From Punctularia strigosozonata HHB-11173 SS5 (Eukaryota; Basidiomycota; Agaricomycetes; Corticiales; Punctulariaceae): 64,000 bases of DNA. Under the pieces are notes generated by a model. That model did not search any database and was not told where the DNA came from. It worked only from the letters and a program-made list of their open reading frames with translations. Below are positions 22,298 to 33,277 of this stretch, piece by piece. The position numbers and the translations under genes were made by a program. Numbering within the stretch: position 1 is the stretch's first letter; the number at the start of each line of letters is the position of its first letter. The DNA lies in the NCBI RefSeq assembly GCF_000264995.1, contig NW_006767439.1:1516912-1580911 (forward strand), read 5' to 3'.

Positions 22298-22731
22298 CTG
22301 GTCCGTAAGACCTTTAAGAGTAGCGCTTCGAGGGGATCAGGGAGCGATAAGGAGGGTAGGGGCAGGGAGGCCACATAGAGGATGATTATTGTCGCCATCC
22401 CCACCGGACAAAGGGCGAAGGATGTAGCCACGCTACGGTTAGTGTGGGCGATGGGCGGGTGGCGCGTATTTGGTGCCTTGGGGTGGATAGTCTGCTTCTG
22501 GTTTTAGGGTACAGATCTAGAACTTGTGTAGTTCCCCTGCAGCAGCGAACGACGAGCGAAATCAGGTCGATCTTCTTTCACGTATCATCCGAGGTCAAGG
22601 GTGCATAACAAGGAAAGGACTGTATACATTCAACGTACATCAGGGACGATTTTATACTCGTCAAGTGACACCCGCAAGTGCGAGGCTCATACCAGAGTTT
22701 CAGCAGGATCGGCCGAAGGTGTTGGTCGACG

Positions 22732-24109
22732 TCAACCTTCCTTCGCCTCGTTCTCCAGGATCTCCCGCTCCAGGCGCTCGCGCTCTGCTTGCCGCATACG
22801 CATAAGCACGAGGCTCTCAAAGTCGAGGCCAGCGACCGAAGCAGGGGCAGGTGTTGGCGCGGACGGAGGGGCCGCAAAATCCGGCTATTGCCAAGGTCAG
22901 ACGACGTACTGACGTGGTCGACGGAGACTTACGAATGTCGAAGGGAAAGACGAGAAAGGAGCCGTAGAGGCTGGCTCGGATGACGATTCGGGTCTTGGGG
23001 GCGGCACCGTCGATGGTGAGCTCGTAACGCGAACTTCCGGGGTCTTCGACTTTGCCCGGGTGGTTGACCCAAGCTGACCATGGCGCTTCAGCCATCCTAT
23101 CAGCTCCGGCTCTTTCCCTTCAGCCCACGAGATCTCGATGCCCTCTAACCCGCGTTCGGTCCTTCCGGACGCGCAGACGGCCGCGAACGCCGCGCCAATC
23201 TGCGTGAAGGGTACAAGGGCGGTGGCAAATTTAGGAGGCTAGAGCGTCCGAACGTGAGCTGGCGCAAATGCAATGGAGTAGAAGAGTACGCACCTTGTGG
23301 GGCGCTTTTTTGGGAGGCTTCATGGATAGTACGACCGATGATGCGTCCGCGATACCGAAAGGCGCAAGGAGGGTGACAAGCGATTCGGCAGTGACCAGCG
23401 TTGGGCGTGCAGAGATTTGATATTTGAGGCGAACGGTCGTATCGTAGGACCCTGTACACGAGGGTCAGAAAGACAACATGGATCATCCCACAATCGCACG
23501 TACCAAGCACTGGCGGATCGTCCTCCCCAGCCGCTGCCTCAGCCTCCGCTGCCCGTCTCGCCCCTGCCTCTTCCTCCTCCCGTCTCCTCTCACGTTCCTC
23601 GCGCATCCGACGCCCCTCCTCCTTGATCTTCTCAGTCTCGGCCGCGCGGCGGCGTTCCTGTTGCACCTTCTCCACCCGCGCCTTCTTGAACGCGCGCTCG
23701 CGCTCCTCGAGCTCCTCGACCATCGCCTTCCGCTTGGTGTCATACGCCGCAAAGCGCTCCTTCCGCGCACGTGCAAGTCGCTGCTTCGCATCGAGCGCCA
23801 TCCGCCGCAGTGGGTCGAGGAGCAGCTCATATGCCTGCGTCAGCTCGTGGAAGAGACGGGCTGTGAGTTCGTCAGTCAGTTCCGTCGTAGAAACGAAAAG
23901 GGAGATTTCGGCGGCGTACGTGCATCGGGATTGTCTGGATTCTTGTGAGATTAGCATCAGGCTTCGTCCTGTGTATGATAGAGTGAGGTGCATACCCTGT
24001 CAGGATGGACCTTGAGCGAGCGTTGGCGGTAGGCTTTGCGAATCTCGGGATCCGTCGCCTCTAATTGCAGTCCAAGGAGAACATAGGGATCGACTTCTTC
24101 GTCAGACAT
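22732..24109 (-). CDS. J-domain spliceosomal protein, DNAJC17/Cwf23-like
   Basis: Six exons on minus: 23996-24109, 23920-23941, 23504-23860, 23294-23451, 22933-23238, 22732-22884; 369 aa. The J domain is at the extreme N-terminus (DPYVLLGLQLEATDPEIRKA) with HPD in SLKVHPDRNPDNP, then a charged Arg/Glu coiled coil (about residues 70-160), an RRM-like segment (TVRLKYQISARPTLVTAESL), and the C-terminal FESLVLMRMRQAERERLERE typical of DNAJC17. Family members act with the spliceosome, probably as co-chaperones for an Hsp70. Exon 2 is only 22 nt and splits the HPD-proximal region, so automatic models may miss it. Confidence 0.9.
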
Positions 24110-24653
24110 GATGCCGGCGAGGTACGAAGAAGACCGTGGAGTGTATCGTGGTCGTGGCCACCGTAGTAGAGGGCAAAGGCGTGGTGTTGGAGCCGGCGGC
24201 GACTCTTTTACTTTGCACCACGTTCACTAGACTGAAATACTCAGGCTCTGAAACTACCTGCCTACCTGCCTACCTGAATATCAAACAGAAACTGTGTACG
24301 AGCGTATGAAAATCGGGAATTTTTCCACTGACCCTGGCGCAACGGGCTCGAACACGGGTGGCTATGAAGGAATTCTGGACATCTCGATCCTCGTCAATAT
24401 CAGACACCAGCCCACTGCACTTCAAGAAGGACTGACAGCGCCTCGGAATATGCCCAAATAATTGGTGTGTCAAAGCAGCATCCTTATCGAGAAGAAGGCT
24501 TTTTGGGAAATCCCCCAAAAAGTCCCAAGCGGCAACTGAGTGGGATAGCCAAATGAATGGATTGCTGCCACAACGGCCGCAGGATTAAGTACGCTGACTA
24601 CGATTAAGCTATACGCGCGATATGGATGTGGTATAGTCCCGAAAGCTCATTTC
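24110..24653. other. Intergenic region with short (CCTA/TGCC) simple repeat
   Basis: Contains the promoter of the J protein and the 3' flank of hydrophobin 1. A run of CCTACCTG units lies at about 24257-24277. No coding sequence seen. Confidence 0.45.
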
Positions 24654-25104
24654 TTAGAGCGACAGGTTGACGGGGACGCAGCCGAGAGCAATCAGGCCCT
24701 TCTGCAAGAGAACAAAGTCAGTATTCAATGACTTTCCGTGGAAGGGAAACCGGACTTACGAAGCTGTTGTTCTCGCAGCACACGGGCGTAGCGCTGCAGC
24801 TGTTGCCGCCGAGTCCGACGACCGAGATGGGACTGCAGTCAACGCCGACGAGGGCATCAACCGCGTCGACAACGACGCCGAGGAGGCCTCCCAGGGCGTT
24901 GACGCTGGAAGAGGAAACCTTCGAGTTCGGTGATCATCAGTATGCGTCTTTACCTGCAATTGGAAGACTTCGTACCTTCTTCGTGGACTGGCAGCACTGG
25001 ATGGAGCCGGTGTTGCACTGGCTAGGAGCAGTGCCCTGGGGAGCCGCAGTGGCGACAGCAAGGAGGGCGGCGAACGCAACAGCGAGGGTGGAGCGAGCGA
25101 ACAT
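24654..25104 (-). CDS. Class I hydrophobin 1
   Basis: Three exons on minus: 24976-25104, 24760-24918, 24654-24701; 111 aa. Signal peptide MFARSTLAVAFAALLAVATA. The eight-cysteine pattern is complete: QCNTGSIQCC, GVDCSPI, NSCSATPVCCENNSF, ALGCVPVNL. Spacing and the G/V-rich loop between Cys3 and Cys4 (VNALGGLLGVVVDAVDALVG) fit class I hydrophobins of basidiomycetes, which coat aerial hyphae and fruit bodies by self-assembly at interfaces. Splice positions (after KK and after ENNSF) equal those of hydrophobin 2. A TATA-like CATAAAAA lies about 120 bp upstream. Confidence 0.95.
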
Positions 25105-26711
25105 CTCGAAAAGACGGTGATTGGTTGGGTGGGCTGGGATTGGGCTGGTCTGAGAGAGAGAGGCTCGAAGAGAAAGTGAACTCGGGTGTTCCACTGAAGA
25201 AAACTCACCGGTTACCCTCGTCTTTTTATGCCGTTTCCTCGTCTGCCGACGACGTACGATGGGGCTCGATCGATTTCAAGCCGGTGTGTCTGGTCACCTC
25301 CATGGGCGCGTTAACAGCGCTCGGACGCTTCCTAGCAGAGCTCTGACAACTTCGAAGCGACGTCGAAGGAGCGGAAATGGACGGCCGCTCCATGGCGCGC
25401 GTTGATGGGCGCGGAGTCTGGACGATCGCGAAGAGGGAGAAGCGACGTCAATTGGCTGGGCCAATGTATTTTGCAGCTTGCATAGGCATTGAGGCGGCTT
25501 CGAGGTCGGGTGGGTCCAAAGAATATATCCTTGAAAGTGGTTGTCCGGGTTCTGAGCTTCTGCCATCTCATAGCGTTCTTGGGACGCATTTCATGGAGAA
25601 CGCGCAGCGCTCGAACCACAGCCCTATGCGTGTTGTTGGTGCAGCACGTCCAGCGTACACTCTTGAGAGGTGCGTAATTTGCGTAAGGTGTGGACCTGCA
25701 AGGCCAGGAAAGCCTCATTTTATGCGTAACATCTGCGTTGTCCTTACGTTCATGACCAGGCGACTCACAGGGCGGCTGAAAGTCGGTGAAAGAAGCGCCG
25801 CTGTCTAAATGAGCTTTATAATTTCAGCCGACTCCGTCGGTGGGAGGAGAACGGACGCAGAGTAGATGTGGGAAAGAGTCGGTATGTCCGACTAAAGCCA
25901 CTCGATCAGGAAACCCAAATTTATCGCGCCTCACGACCATCGACAGCGTCTTAACCACGTCGCGCCCTGAAGAACAACAAGCTACGATTCGGATTGCGTG
26001 TTTGTGAGCCTGTGGTTGAAGCACAGATGGACTGAAGCAAAATGCGATCGGTAAGCAAGCCGTCATCGTCATCGGCAATGCTATAACCAGCGACGCGCAG
26101 CTCGCCGTCAAACGTAGATCCGGACTGTGCGCTGGGATCTCGGAAAGCCGAGGACAGCCCCGCGCTTCCCGTGATGGGCCGAGAGGCATGGATTGTAGTC
26201 AGCGGCATGAGCCAAACGTAAGTGAAAAGGATGCTGCAAGATTTCAACAAGCAATTACGATCGTAGCAAGTTCGCAACAAGTGCTCTCCTTACTTAATCC
26301 TTTCAACGGACCACCGATCCCGCCGTACTGTCATCCTGATGACGCGGTGTACAGCTGCTGCGCGTTTTGGTGATTGACGGCGACGGTGAGGACAAACGAT
26401 CGACAGGCAAACAGTCGAGGACAGACAAACGGCCGAGAACATATCTGCACTCGCTGGTAGGTAGGTAGGTAGGTAGGTATATTTCCGGCGCGGTCCCAAT
26501 AGCGGAACAACCGGTTGGTATAATCACTTCGCTCTGCCCTCATGATGAATGACAACCTTCATAGGAGCTCGTCTGCGCCAGGCACGAGCCGAGCATACCC
26601 ATAATTCACGTGCCCGAATGACCCTTGCCAGGTTCTGCGTGGCTACGACGTCATGATGAGCGACGCGGTCCGTGCTTCGTTTGTAGCTCGCCTTTGCCTA
26701 CACGACACTCG
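25105..26711. other. Gene-poor region
   Basis: Promoter of hydrophobin 1, then about 1.4 kb where open frames on both strands are short and incoherent. A (GGTA)n microsatellite is at 26456-26479. No RNA gene recognised. Confidence 0.4.
26456..26479. repeat. (GGTA)n microsatellite
   Basis: About six tandem copies of GGTA (TACC on minus). Confidence 0.85.
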
Positions 26712-26834
26712 CATCAGGAAAAATCGGACTATCGAAAGAGTCGCTTATTGGGTACCGAAACCCTCTAAAGCTACTAAATGAGCACGTTTTAGTACGTTTT
26801 AGGAGGTTTTTAGCAAATCCGGTTTTTCCTGATG
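26712..26834. mobile_element. 123-bp MITE-like element with 5-bp target duplication
   Basis: Ends are inverted repeats CATCAGGAAAAATCGGA and TCCGGTTTTTCCTGATG (one mismatch over 17). They are flanked by the direct repeat ACTCG at 26707-26711 and 26835-26839, which looks like a target-site duplication. The interior has no coding capacity. Superfamily not assigned. Confidence 0.7.
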
Positions 26835-27926
26835 ACTCGTCGTCTGCGCCCCCTCACCGTCCGGTAGATGTTCACACGGTGGCACCCTCACACTCGCGTC
26901 TTGGCCTGATGCTCCGTCGTGCGAGCAATCTGGATGGCATCGAAGACACTACGGGAAAAGGAGCAGTACCTTCAGAGGCCGATCGGACTATCGAGCGATC
27001 GCGTCCGCTTCAAACGCCCGGAGATCGTGCCCGGCCCCTTCAAGGTCCAGTTTCGGCCTTAAGTCTCACCAATCTGGAATCGAAACGCTCCATGCTGGGA
27101 TTGCGCCCGTACCTCCGGTTCTTGCAACGAATTGAGCTGCTCTGTGAGGCTCCTCGCACGCACGAGCTTCGCGGTGGTGCAAGAGCAGCTTGCGTGAAGC
27201 AAGGGCTCGTGACATTGAAAGATATCGAACTACCGGCTACCCTCTTGGCTCTGTTCCAAGTACGTTGATTGGACGAAACCCACGATCCCACGGCATTCAT
27301 AGACATTCGATAGGCATGATGGTGAACCGCGCCCCTTCCATCTCGGCACCGCTCGGAGGATGATCGGACCATTCCCGGAATACCCTATACGTAGCATGTC
27401 CGTGAGTTCGACGCGGCACCCTGAATGACAATACAATGATAGTCGTCAATTCCTTGTAGAATGAGACACGATGGAAGTGGTCCGGCGGCTTCTATCGGCT
27501 TTGAATTATATGGTCGTCGTACGAACGAACTCGCGCCCAATGTCAGACATGAGAACTTCCTCAACGATGCTCCCATCCCGTTGGAGAGATATACATCTCG
27601 AGATATCGCTAAAATGAAATGTAAGCTCCTGCCCTCTTTTCCGTAGCAATGTCTGACATCAATGGCAAGTCTGTTAACATCGCTGCCTCAGACCGTATGT
27701 CCTCGATATTGTTGCCAAACCTCATATCGCCATCTGAACACTGCCGACGCAGCGATAGCAATATTGGTGCCACATCTCCAAGAGCTGCTCCGCATACAAG
27801 AGTAAATGCTCTCATTGACTGATAGTGCCATACGCATCTGCGAATGTGCTGCAGGTATGACTCTCAGTGACATTTCCCCAAGATACGTTGCTGAACATTG
27901 CAACATCGCTTTCCTGAAATTGAACA

Positions 27927-28303
27927 GTGCCTCCGCCGGAGCCTACATACCGTCTTGCAAAAGCTCGACAACTTCATGAACAATTTCGTCAGCAGAACGC
28001 AGCGCTGACGTTCATCAGAATCTACGAGTCGCTTCTTGACCCTGAAATCCTCCTTGATACGCTATTTCCGAAGCACCTCACCGACTCACCATCAACTACC
28101 GTGCCCCATACGCAAGTGAGCCGACATCACACTTTGAACTATCTGGCTCACGTCTATGAGGATCGCTATCGCCATACTCACAATCCAACTGATCTCTGCC
28201 AAGCACTGAAATAAGGTGAAGAAGCCTGCATACTCCGGAAGACGGAGAAAATCGCTTGCCCGACAGTTGCAGTTCTATATTCCAACATAATACATCTTCA
28301 GGC
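27927..28303 (+). pseudogene. Decayed fragment of a TPR-repeat protein gene
   Basis: A frame reads TPR-like sequence (KARQLHEQFRQQ, HHTLNYLAHVYEDRYRHTHN, PTDLCQALK), the pattern seen in basidiomycete TPR-CHAT proteins. A stop follows at 28212, after which the same frame continues with GEEACILRKTEKIACPTVAV, as expected of the next repeat. No neighbouring CHAT domain or start is found. Relative of the intact gene at 38933 in type, not clearly a copy of it. Confidence 0.5.
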
Positions 28304-28453
28304 TTCATATACCTCATCCATTCAGGAATTGGCCTTGGCCGAATATCCACGAGGACAAAAGAGAAGATCGGCTGCCTTTCAATAATGAAAAAAAAAAACA
28401 CGGAATCGAGGTACCGTATCCCATGCTTTGCGCCGAACCTCCCGCGCGCGTGT

Positions 28454-29085
28454 TCACAGAATGATGTTGATCGGAACGCAGCCGATGGAGATGAGTCCCT
28501 TCTGCACAACACCACGTGTTCTGTCTTAGTATCCACAGGAAGGACGAAGGCGGGATGCTATACTCACGAAGGTATTGTTCTCGCAACAGACAGGCTGAGC
28601 ACTGCACGCCGAGCCAGAACCAACCCCGATCACGCTGATCGGCGTGCAGGTGATGCCTACAAGCCGCGTTCAGAAACCGGACGAGGGACCGATTGGGACC
28701 TACTCACCGACTAGGACGTCCACAGCATCCAGTACGATTCCCAGAAGGCCCAGCAGAAGGCCGACAACGGGGTCGCTCTCCTGTATACCGCCGCAAGCGG
28801 TCAGCTGCGCCACTCCGGATCATACAGACGAGGCTTACAGTGGTCACGGTGTTACAGCACTGCAGATCACCGGTGTTACACTCGCTCGCTGGCAATGTGA
28901 CGGTCGTCGCAGGAGCGGTCTACCGAACTGCAGGATGAACGTCGAAACCTCGTAACCCTGCTGAATGTACTCACTGCAGTGACGGTGACGGTCGTGGTGA
29001 CGTCGTTTGGTGTCGGCGTGGCGGCCGCAAGGGCGAAGAGAGAAAAAAGCATGAGAAGAATCACAGCGGAGAAACGGGTCAACAT
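28454..29085 (-). CDS. Class I hydrophobin 2
   Basis: Five exons on minus: 28975-29085, 28839-28919, 28708-28780, 28568-28656, 28454-28501; 133 aa. Signal peptide [20 protein letters not shown]. Eight cysteines in hydrophobin order: [41 protein letters not shown]. An extra Thr/Val-rich N-terminal stretch ([20 protein letters not shown]) separates signal and core, and two extra introns distinguish it from hydrophobin 1. CTATAA lies about 76 bp upstream of the start. Confidence 0.94.
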
Positions 29086-30506
29086 GACTGGCTATCTCGT
29101 CGATTCTAAGACTGAGTAGCTGCCACAGACTGGAGAGCGATGGGTGGTTACGCTAGCCTCTTATAGATCCTTCGGAACCTGTACCCGCTGGAAAAAAACG
29201 GCATCTCCGTGGTCGCGAAAAGTCGTCCGGAGCGTCAGAGCGTCAGGTCATCGGCGCCGGAACGTGTAGGAGTAGTCGTGGACGTAGCGCGGAGTGTTTC
29301 GATCGGCAGAAAGAAAAACGATTTCATTAAGTGCCAGGCACCGGTTGGGGTTGGATGAGTGCTCCACCACGCGGATTTCCGACGCTGCAGAAGGTATTGG
29401 AAAGGTATTCGATGTCCCATGCTATCGCAGCTGGGCTTCAATTGAGCGGACTTGATGCGAGCAATGTCGAGACCGTGGAAGTGCATAATTACTAGGTGTT
29501 GATCGAAGTGCGTGCGTCACAGGAAGGACGCGAATCAGTATGAGCCCTTCGGAAGATTTCGTCGGGAGATACAAGTGCGCCTTTTCGTACATGAGAGCAG
29601 TCGCGGACGGACAGTATTTTTCCATGTTTCGCTAGGCATGCTGCTGGCACGCGGTCTCAATAGGCCGGTGTGCGAACCAGGGGTCATGCCAGGTAGGTAG
29701 GTAAGCCCACCAGTGGATTCGACGTGTATAGTATGATGTCGAGTACTTCACGTCCTGGTTGTTATGATCCGGGAGGTTTAGCCGTAGCGTGCTCGACGTT
29801 GCCAGAAATGGACAAATCCGACATCAAGTCCCTGCAATCTACCAAGCCTTGCATCGAGGGCCGAAGAGGAGGACGAAGAGAAGTGGAAACTCACTCAAGA
29901 CCCGATGCATGCACATATAATCCTCTCGCTATAAAGCGCGACTCCATGCTAACGTGAGCCATGCAGTTGCTAGTCCAAAGCGCTTCAGTGCCGCAGCCCG
30001 TAGATTACGAACCCCGATAGTCTGGAGTGCATTCCCAAACGATGAGGTTCACCTTCAAAGGACATGTAAGCAGTGCACCCTAGGCTTCTGTTGCGAACGG
30101 GCTAGGGCCGTAGTTGGGTCGCCGCACGAGACACATGGAATCGAGTGAACATGAACAGGGTGGTGAGAGCTGAGGGAAGAGTGCGGTACAGCAAAACGTC
30201 ATCCACCAACAAGCTCGATGAAGATCGGTCTTGACACGAAAGATTGTAGGCGAGCATGGTGGCTCTGTATCTTTTCTAGGCAGATGATGATGACGCACAA
30301 ATGGAGCAAGTAATGCAGAACACCAAGCCAAGGAAAGTGTTCTGGCCAGCCTCTCGGGCAGGACTTGAAGAACGTACTTAGACTCGTCGGCGGCGCAGGT
30401 CGTTTCCCACAGTCAGTTCAGTCTGGCCACGGAATATTGATACGAGTTCACACGGTCAGTTCTTCTTCGCACTTGATTTTTGCCACTTCTTTGCTTTTCA
30501 GCGACC
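29086..30506. other. Gene-poor region
   Basis: Promoters of hydrophobin 2 (left) and NOC4 (right) and about 1 kb without convincing coding sequence. A short AGGTAGGTAGGTA run is at about 29691-29703. Confidence 0.4.
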
Positions 30507-32837
30507 ATGGCCCCGTCCTCCCTTCCTCCGGCCAAAAAACGCAAGCTCACCACCGGTAGCACCTCAAACACTGGACAGAAAATCAAGAATCTCGAAGATG
30601 AATTGACTCGTGCCGTCTCGTCCAACGGCTCTCTCAACCCGCTCGCCGACCTCTTCGACTTGCTACGGTCCGCGTCCGATGCGGAAACCACGTCTAAGGC
30701 GATGTACGCGCTCTACCGCGTGTTTGTGCTCCTTGCTTCCAGCGGACGGCTGATGCACGTCGTCGGTGTGGAGGAAGAGGAGAAGGAGAGGCTCGTGCGG
30801 ACCTGGATCTGGGAACGGCTTGACGGCTACGTCGATTTTCTGGTTGGACTCCTCCAGGATCAGGAGAAAGCGCTGCGGGTATGTTTCCGCATCATCATCG
30901 GTATCTGGTCCCCTTTGGAAGAGCTAATAGGATCTTGCCAGACTTCTTCCCTACAGATACTCCTTTCGCTTCAAAAGCATCTCTCGACGGCCCTTACCGC
31001 CGCTGACCCCGATCGTCGTCCCAAATTTCACGTTCCACACTTCCGCAGGATTGTATCTGGTCTGCTCACCTGCCCACCATCCTCGCGCACCGGCGCGTCG
31101 TCAAAGACACGCGAGGGAGAAGCTACCGATGCGGACTTGACCGAATCTCTGCTGCTCCCGGACGTGCGCGACGCCTTCGTCGAACGCTGGCTCAGCGTGC
31201 ACGACGACGTGCGATGGTTCTTCCTCCGCGAGTCCCCGTACGTAATCTCTTCTTCGCTTTTTACCAGTCAACTCATCGTGCGCGTGTGCATAGTACCCTC
31301 CTGACCACAACCTCCTCCCCCCGCGCGCCCGAAAACTTGCTCTCGATCCTCGAGCGACTTGACACCTTCCCTACCGACCCGGCCGAGCTGAACGCGTGGT
31401 GGGTCACCGAGCTCGGCGCGAAGCCCCCAAAAACCAAATCGCGCTCTTCCACCGCTGACGCGGAAGACTCCGACTCCGACTCCGAATCCGCTCCCAACGC
31501 CGAAGACGCGGAGGACGGCGACGACGACGACTGGCGCAAATTCTTCGACGATCCGCCGCCCGCGGACGATGCCCAAAAGAAGGGCAAATCGAAGGGCAGA
31601 CGCGCGCGGCTGCACCAGATGACGGTGCACCAGTCGCTGCACGCGCTTCCGTCGCACCGCGCGGTGTTCACGCGTTGTTGGCTTGCGCTCCTCCCCCGTC
31701 TCACGACGACGGAGGACGATAAGAGCCGAAGGGAGGCGCTCGCGATGCGAGCCCTGAACGTGATGCACCGCGGTGTGCTGCCACATTTAACACGCGCGGT
31801 GCTCGTCATGGACTGGGTTGGGACCTGCGTCGACTACGGTGAGCAATCCATATTTCTGTCCCGAAGGGTTTCGCTAACGGGGTGTATGCAGGTGGCACGG
31901 TCGGCTTGCTGGCCCTGAACGCGCTCTGGATCTTGATCCGAGATTATAATCTGTGAGCTATGACCCCGTCGGTCATGAGGGCTTCGTGGAGGGCTGACGA
32001 CGTTATACGATAGCGACTATCCTTCGTTCTATACGCGGCTGTACGCCTTTCTCGATCGCGACGTGTTACACCTCAAACATCGCGCCCGGTTCTTCCGCAT
32101 GACGGAGCTCTTCCTCAGCTCGACGTGCGGCTTCCCTTTATCCTGGTGCTTATCATCCCATACTGAGTGAGCCCTTGCAGCCACCTTCCGGCGACGCTCC
32201 TCGCGTCCTTCGTGAAACGTCTCACGCGGCTCTCGCTCAGCGCTCCGCCGGCGGCCGTGATCATGCTCGTCCCGTTCACGTACAACATCCTCAAGCGGCA
32301 TCCGGCGCTTATGGCCATGATCCACCGCGTCCCCGAAGACGACTCGTCCCCTTCGGATCACGGTGAGTCGCGCAGCAGCTCTCCTTTCCCGCCAACATGG
32401 CACTAATGTTATCGAGAGATTGTAGACCCGTTCGTGGCGGACGAGCCGAACCCGAACGCGACGCGCGCGCTCGAGTCGTCCCTGTGGGAGCTGCACGCGC
32501 ACGTGCGGCACTACCACCCGCCGGCGGCGACGCTCGCGCGCGTGTTCGAGGCGCCGTTCACCAAGCCGGCGTACGCGACCGAGGACTTTTTGGACCACAC
32601 GTACGGCACGGTGCGTGTTCCTCGCCCCTCCTTCTTTGCTCTCGTGTCGAGCAGGGAGCTGATCTCTCGGGGACGTAGCTGTTCGAGACGGAGGTGAAGC
32701 GCAGGATCAAGAAGGAGCCGGTGGTGGAGGCGGAGCTGCCGAAGGTGCTGTTCCCTCGGGGCGCTGCCTTAGAGGAAGCGGAGGAGCTGGCCAGTGCGGG
32801 CGGTGTGGATGCTGTCGCCGAGACTTGGGTATTCTGA
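30507..32837 (+). CDS. NOC4: Nucleolar complex protein 4 (Noc4/Utp19)
   Basis: Eight exons: 30507-30878, 30942-31237, 31294-31838, 31892-31952, 32014-32124, 32181-32362, 32426-32610, 32679-32837; 636 aa. Basic N-terminus (PPAKKRKL), helical N-terminal half, an acidic linker (DSDSDSESAPNAEDAEDGDD) and the CBF/Mak21 domain (YGGTVGLLALNALWILIRDY, DYPSFYTRLYAFLDRDVLHL, RHPALMAMIH). C-terminal box ALESSLWELHAHVRHYHPP is typical. Noc4 pairs with Nop14 in the small-subunit processome and is needed for 40S maturation and export. Confidence 0.93.
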
Positions 32838-33277
32838 TGCAGTTGCTTCACCTCCCGACCCCGCCGTATTTCATCGAACAGCCCGGGTCACGATAGTTGT
32901 CCATCTGCCTGCCCCCTGAGCTCACGATCTCATATGCATGCCAACCTTAAGCTCGGGCGCTTGGCCCTCTGAGCGTCTATCACGATCAGGGACGGGCGTC
33001 TATCGTAAATGCCGGATAATCTCGTATTTTCATTGCAAAGGAGGGCACGTGGTGCCCGGGTCTGCTCCCGGAGGCTGGGCTAAAACTGCTAAATCGCCCA
33101 TCTCGGTCTTCCTCGAGCTCAGCCGCTCGCGCCATCCTCGCCGTTAATTACCCTCTTCTCCCTCCTCCACCAACCTTTATCGCTCTCTTCCCTCTCTCTC
33201 AACCTCAACGTTGACGAAAGCTTTGCTTTGCGCCGACAATATATACATCTACGCCGCATACCTTATCGGAGAGTGCC

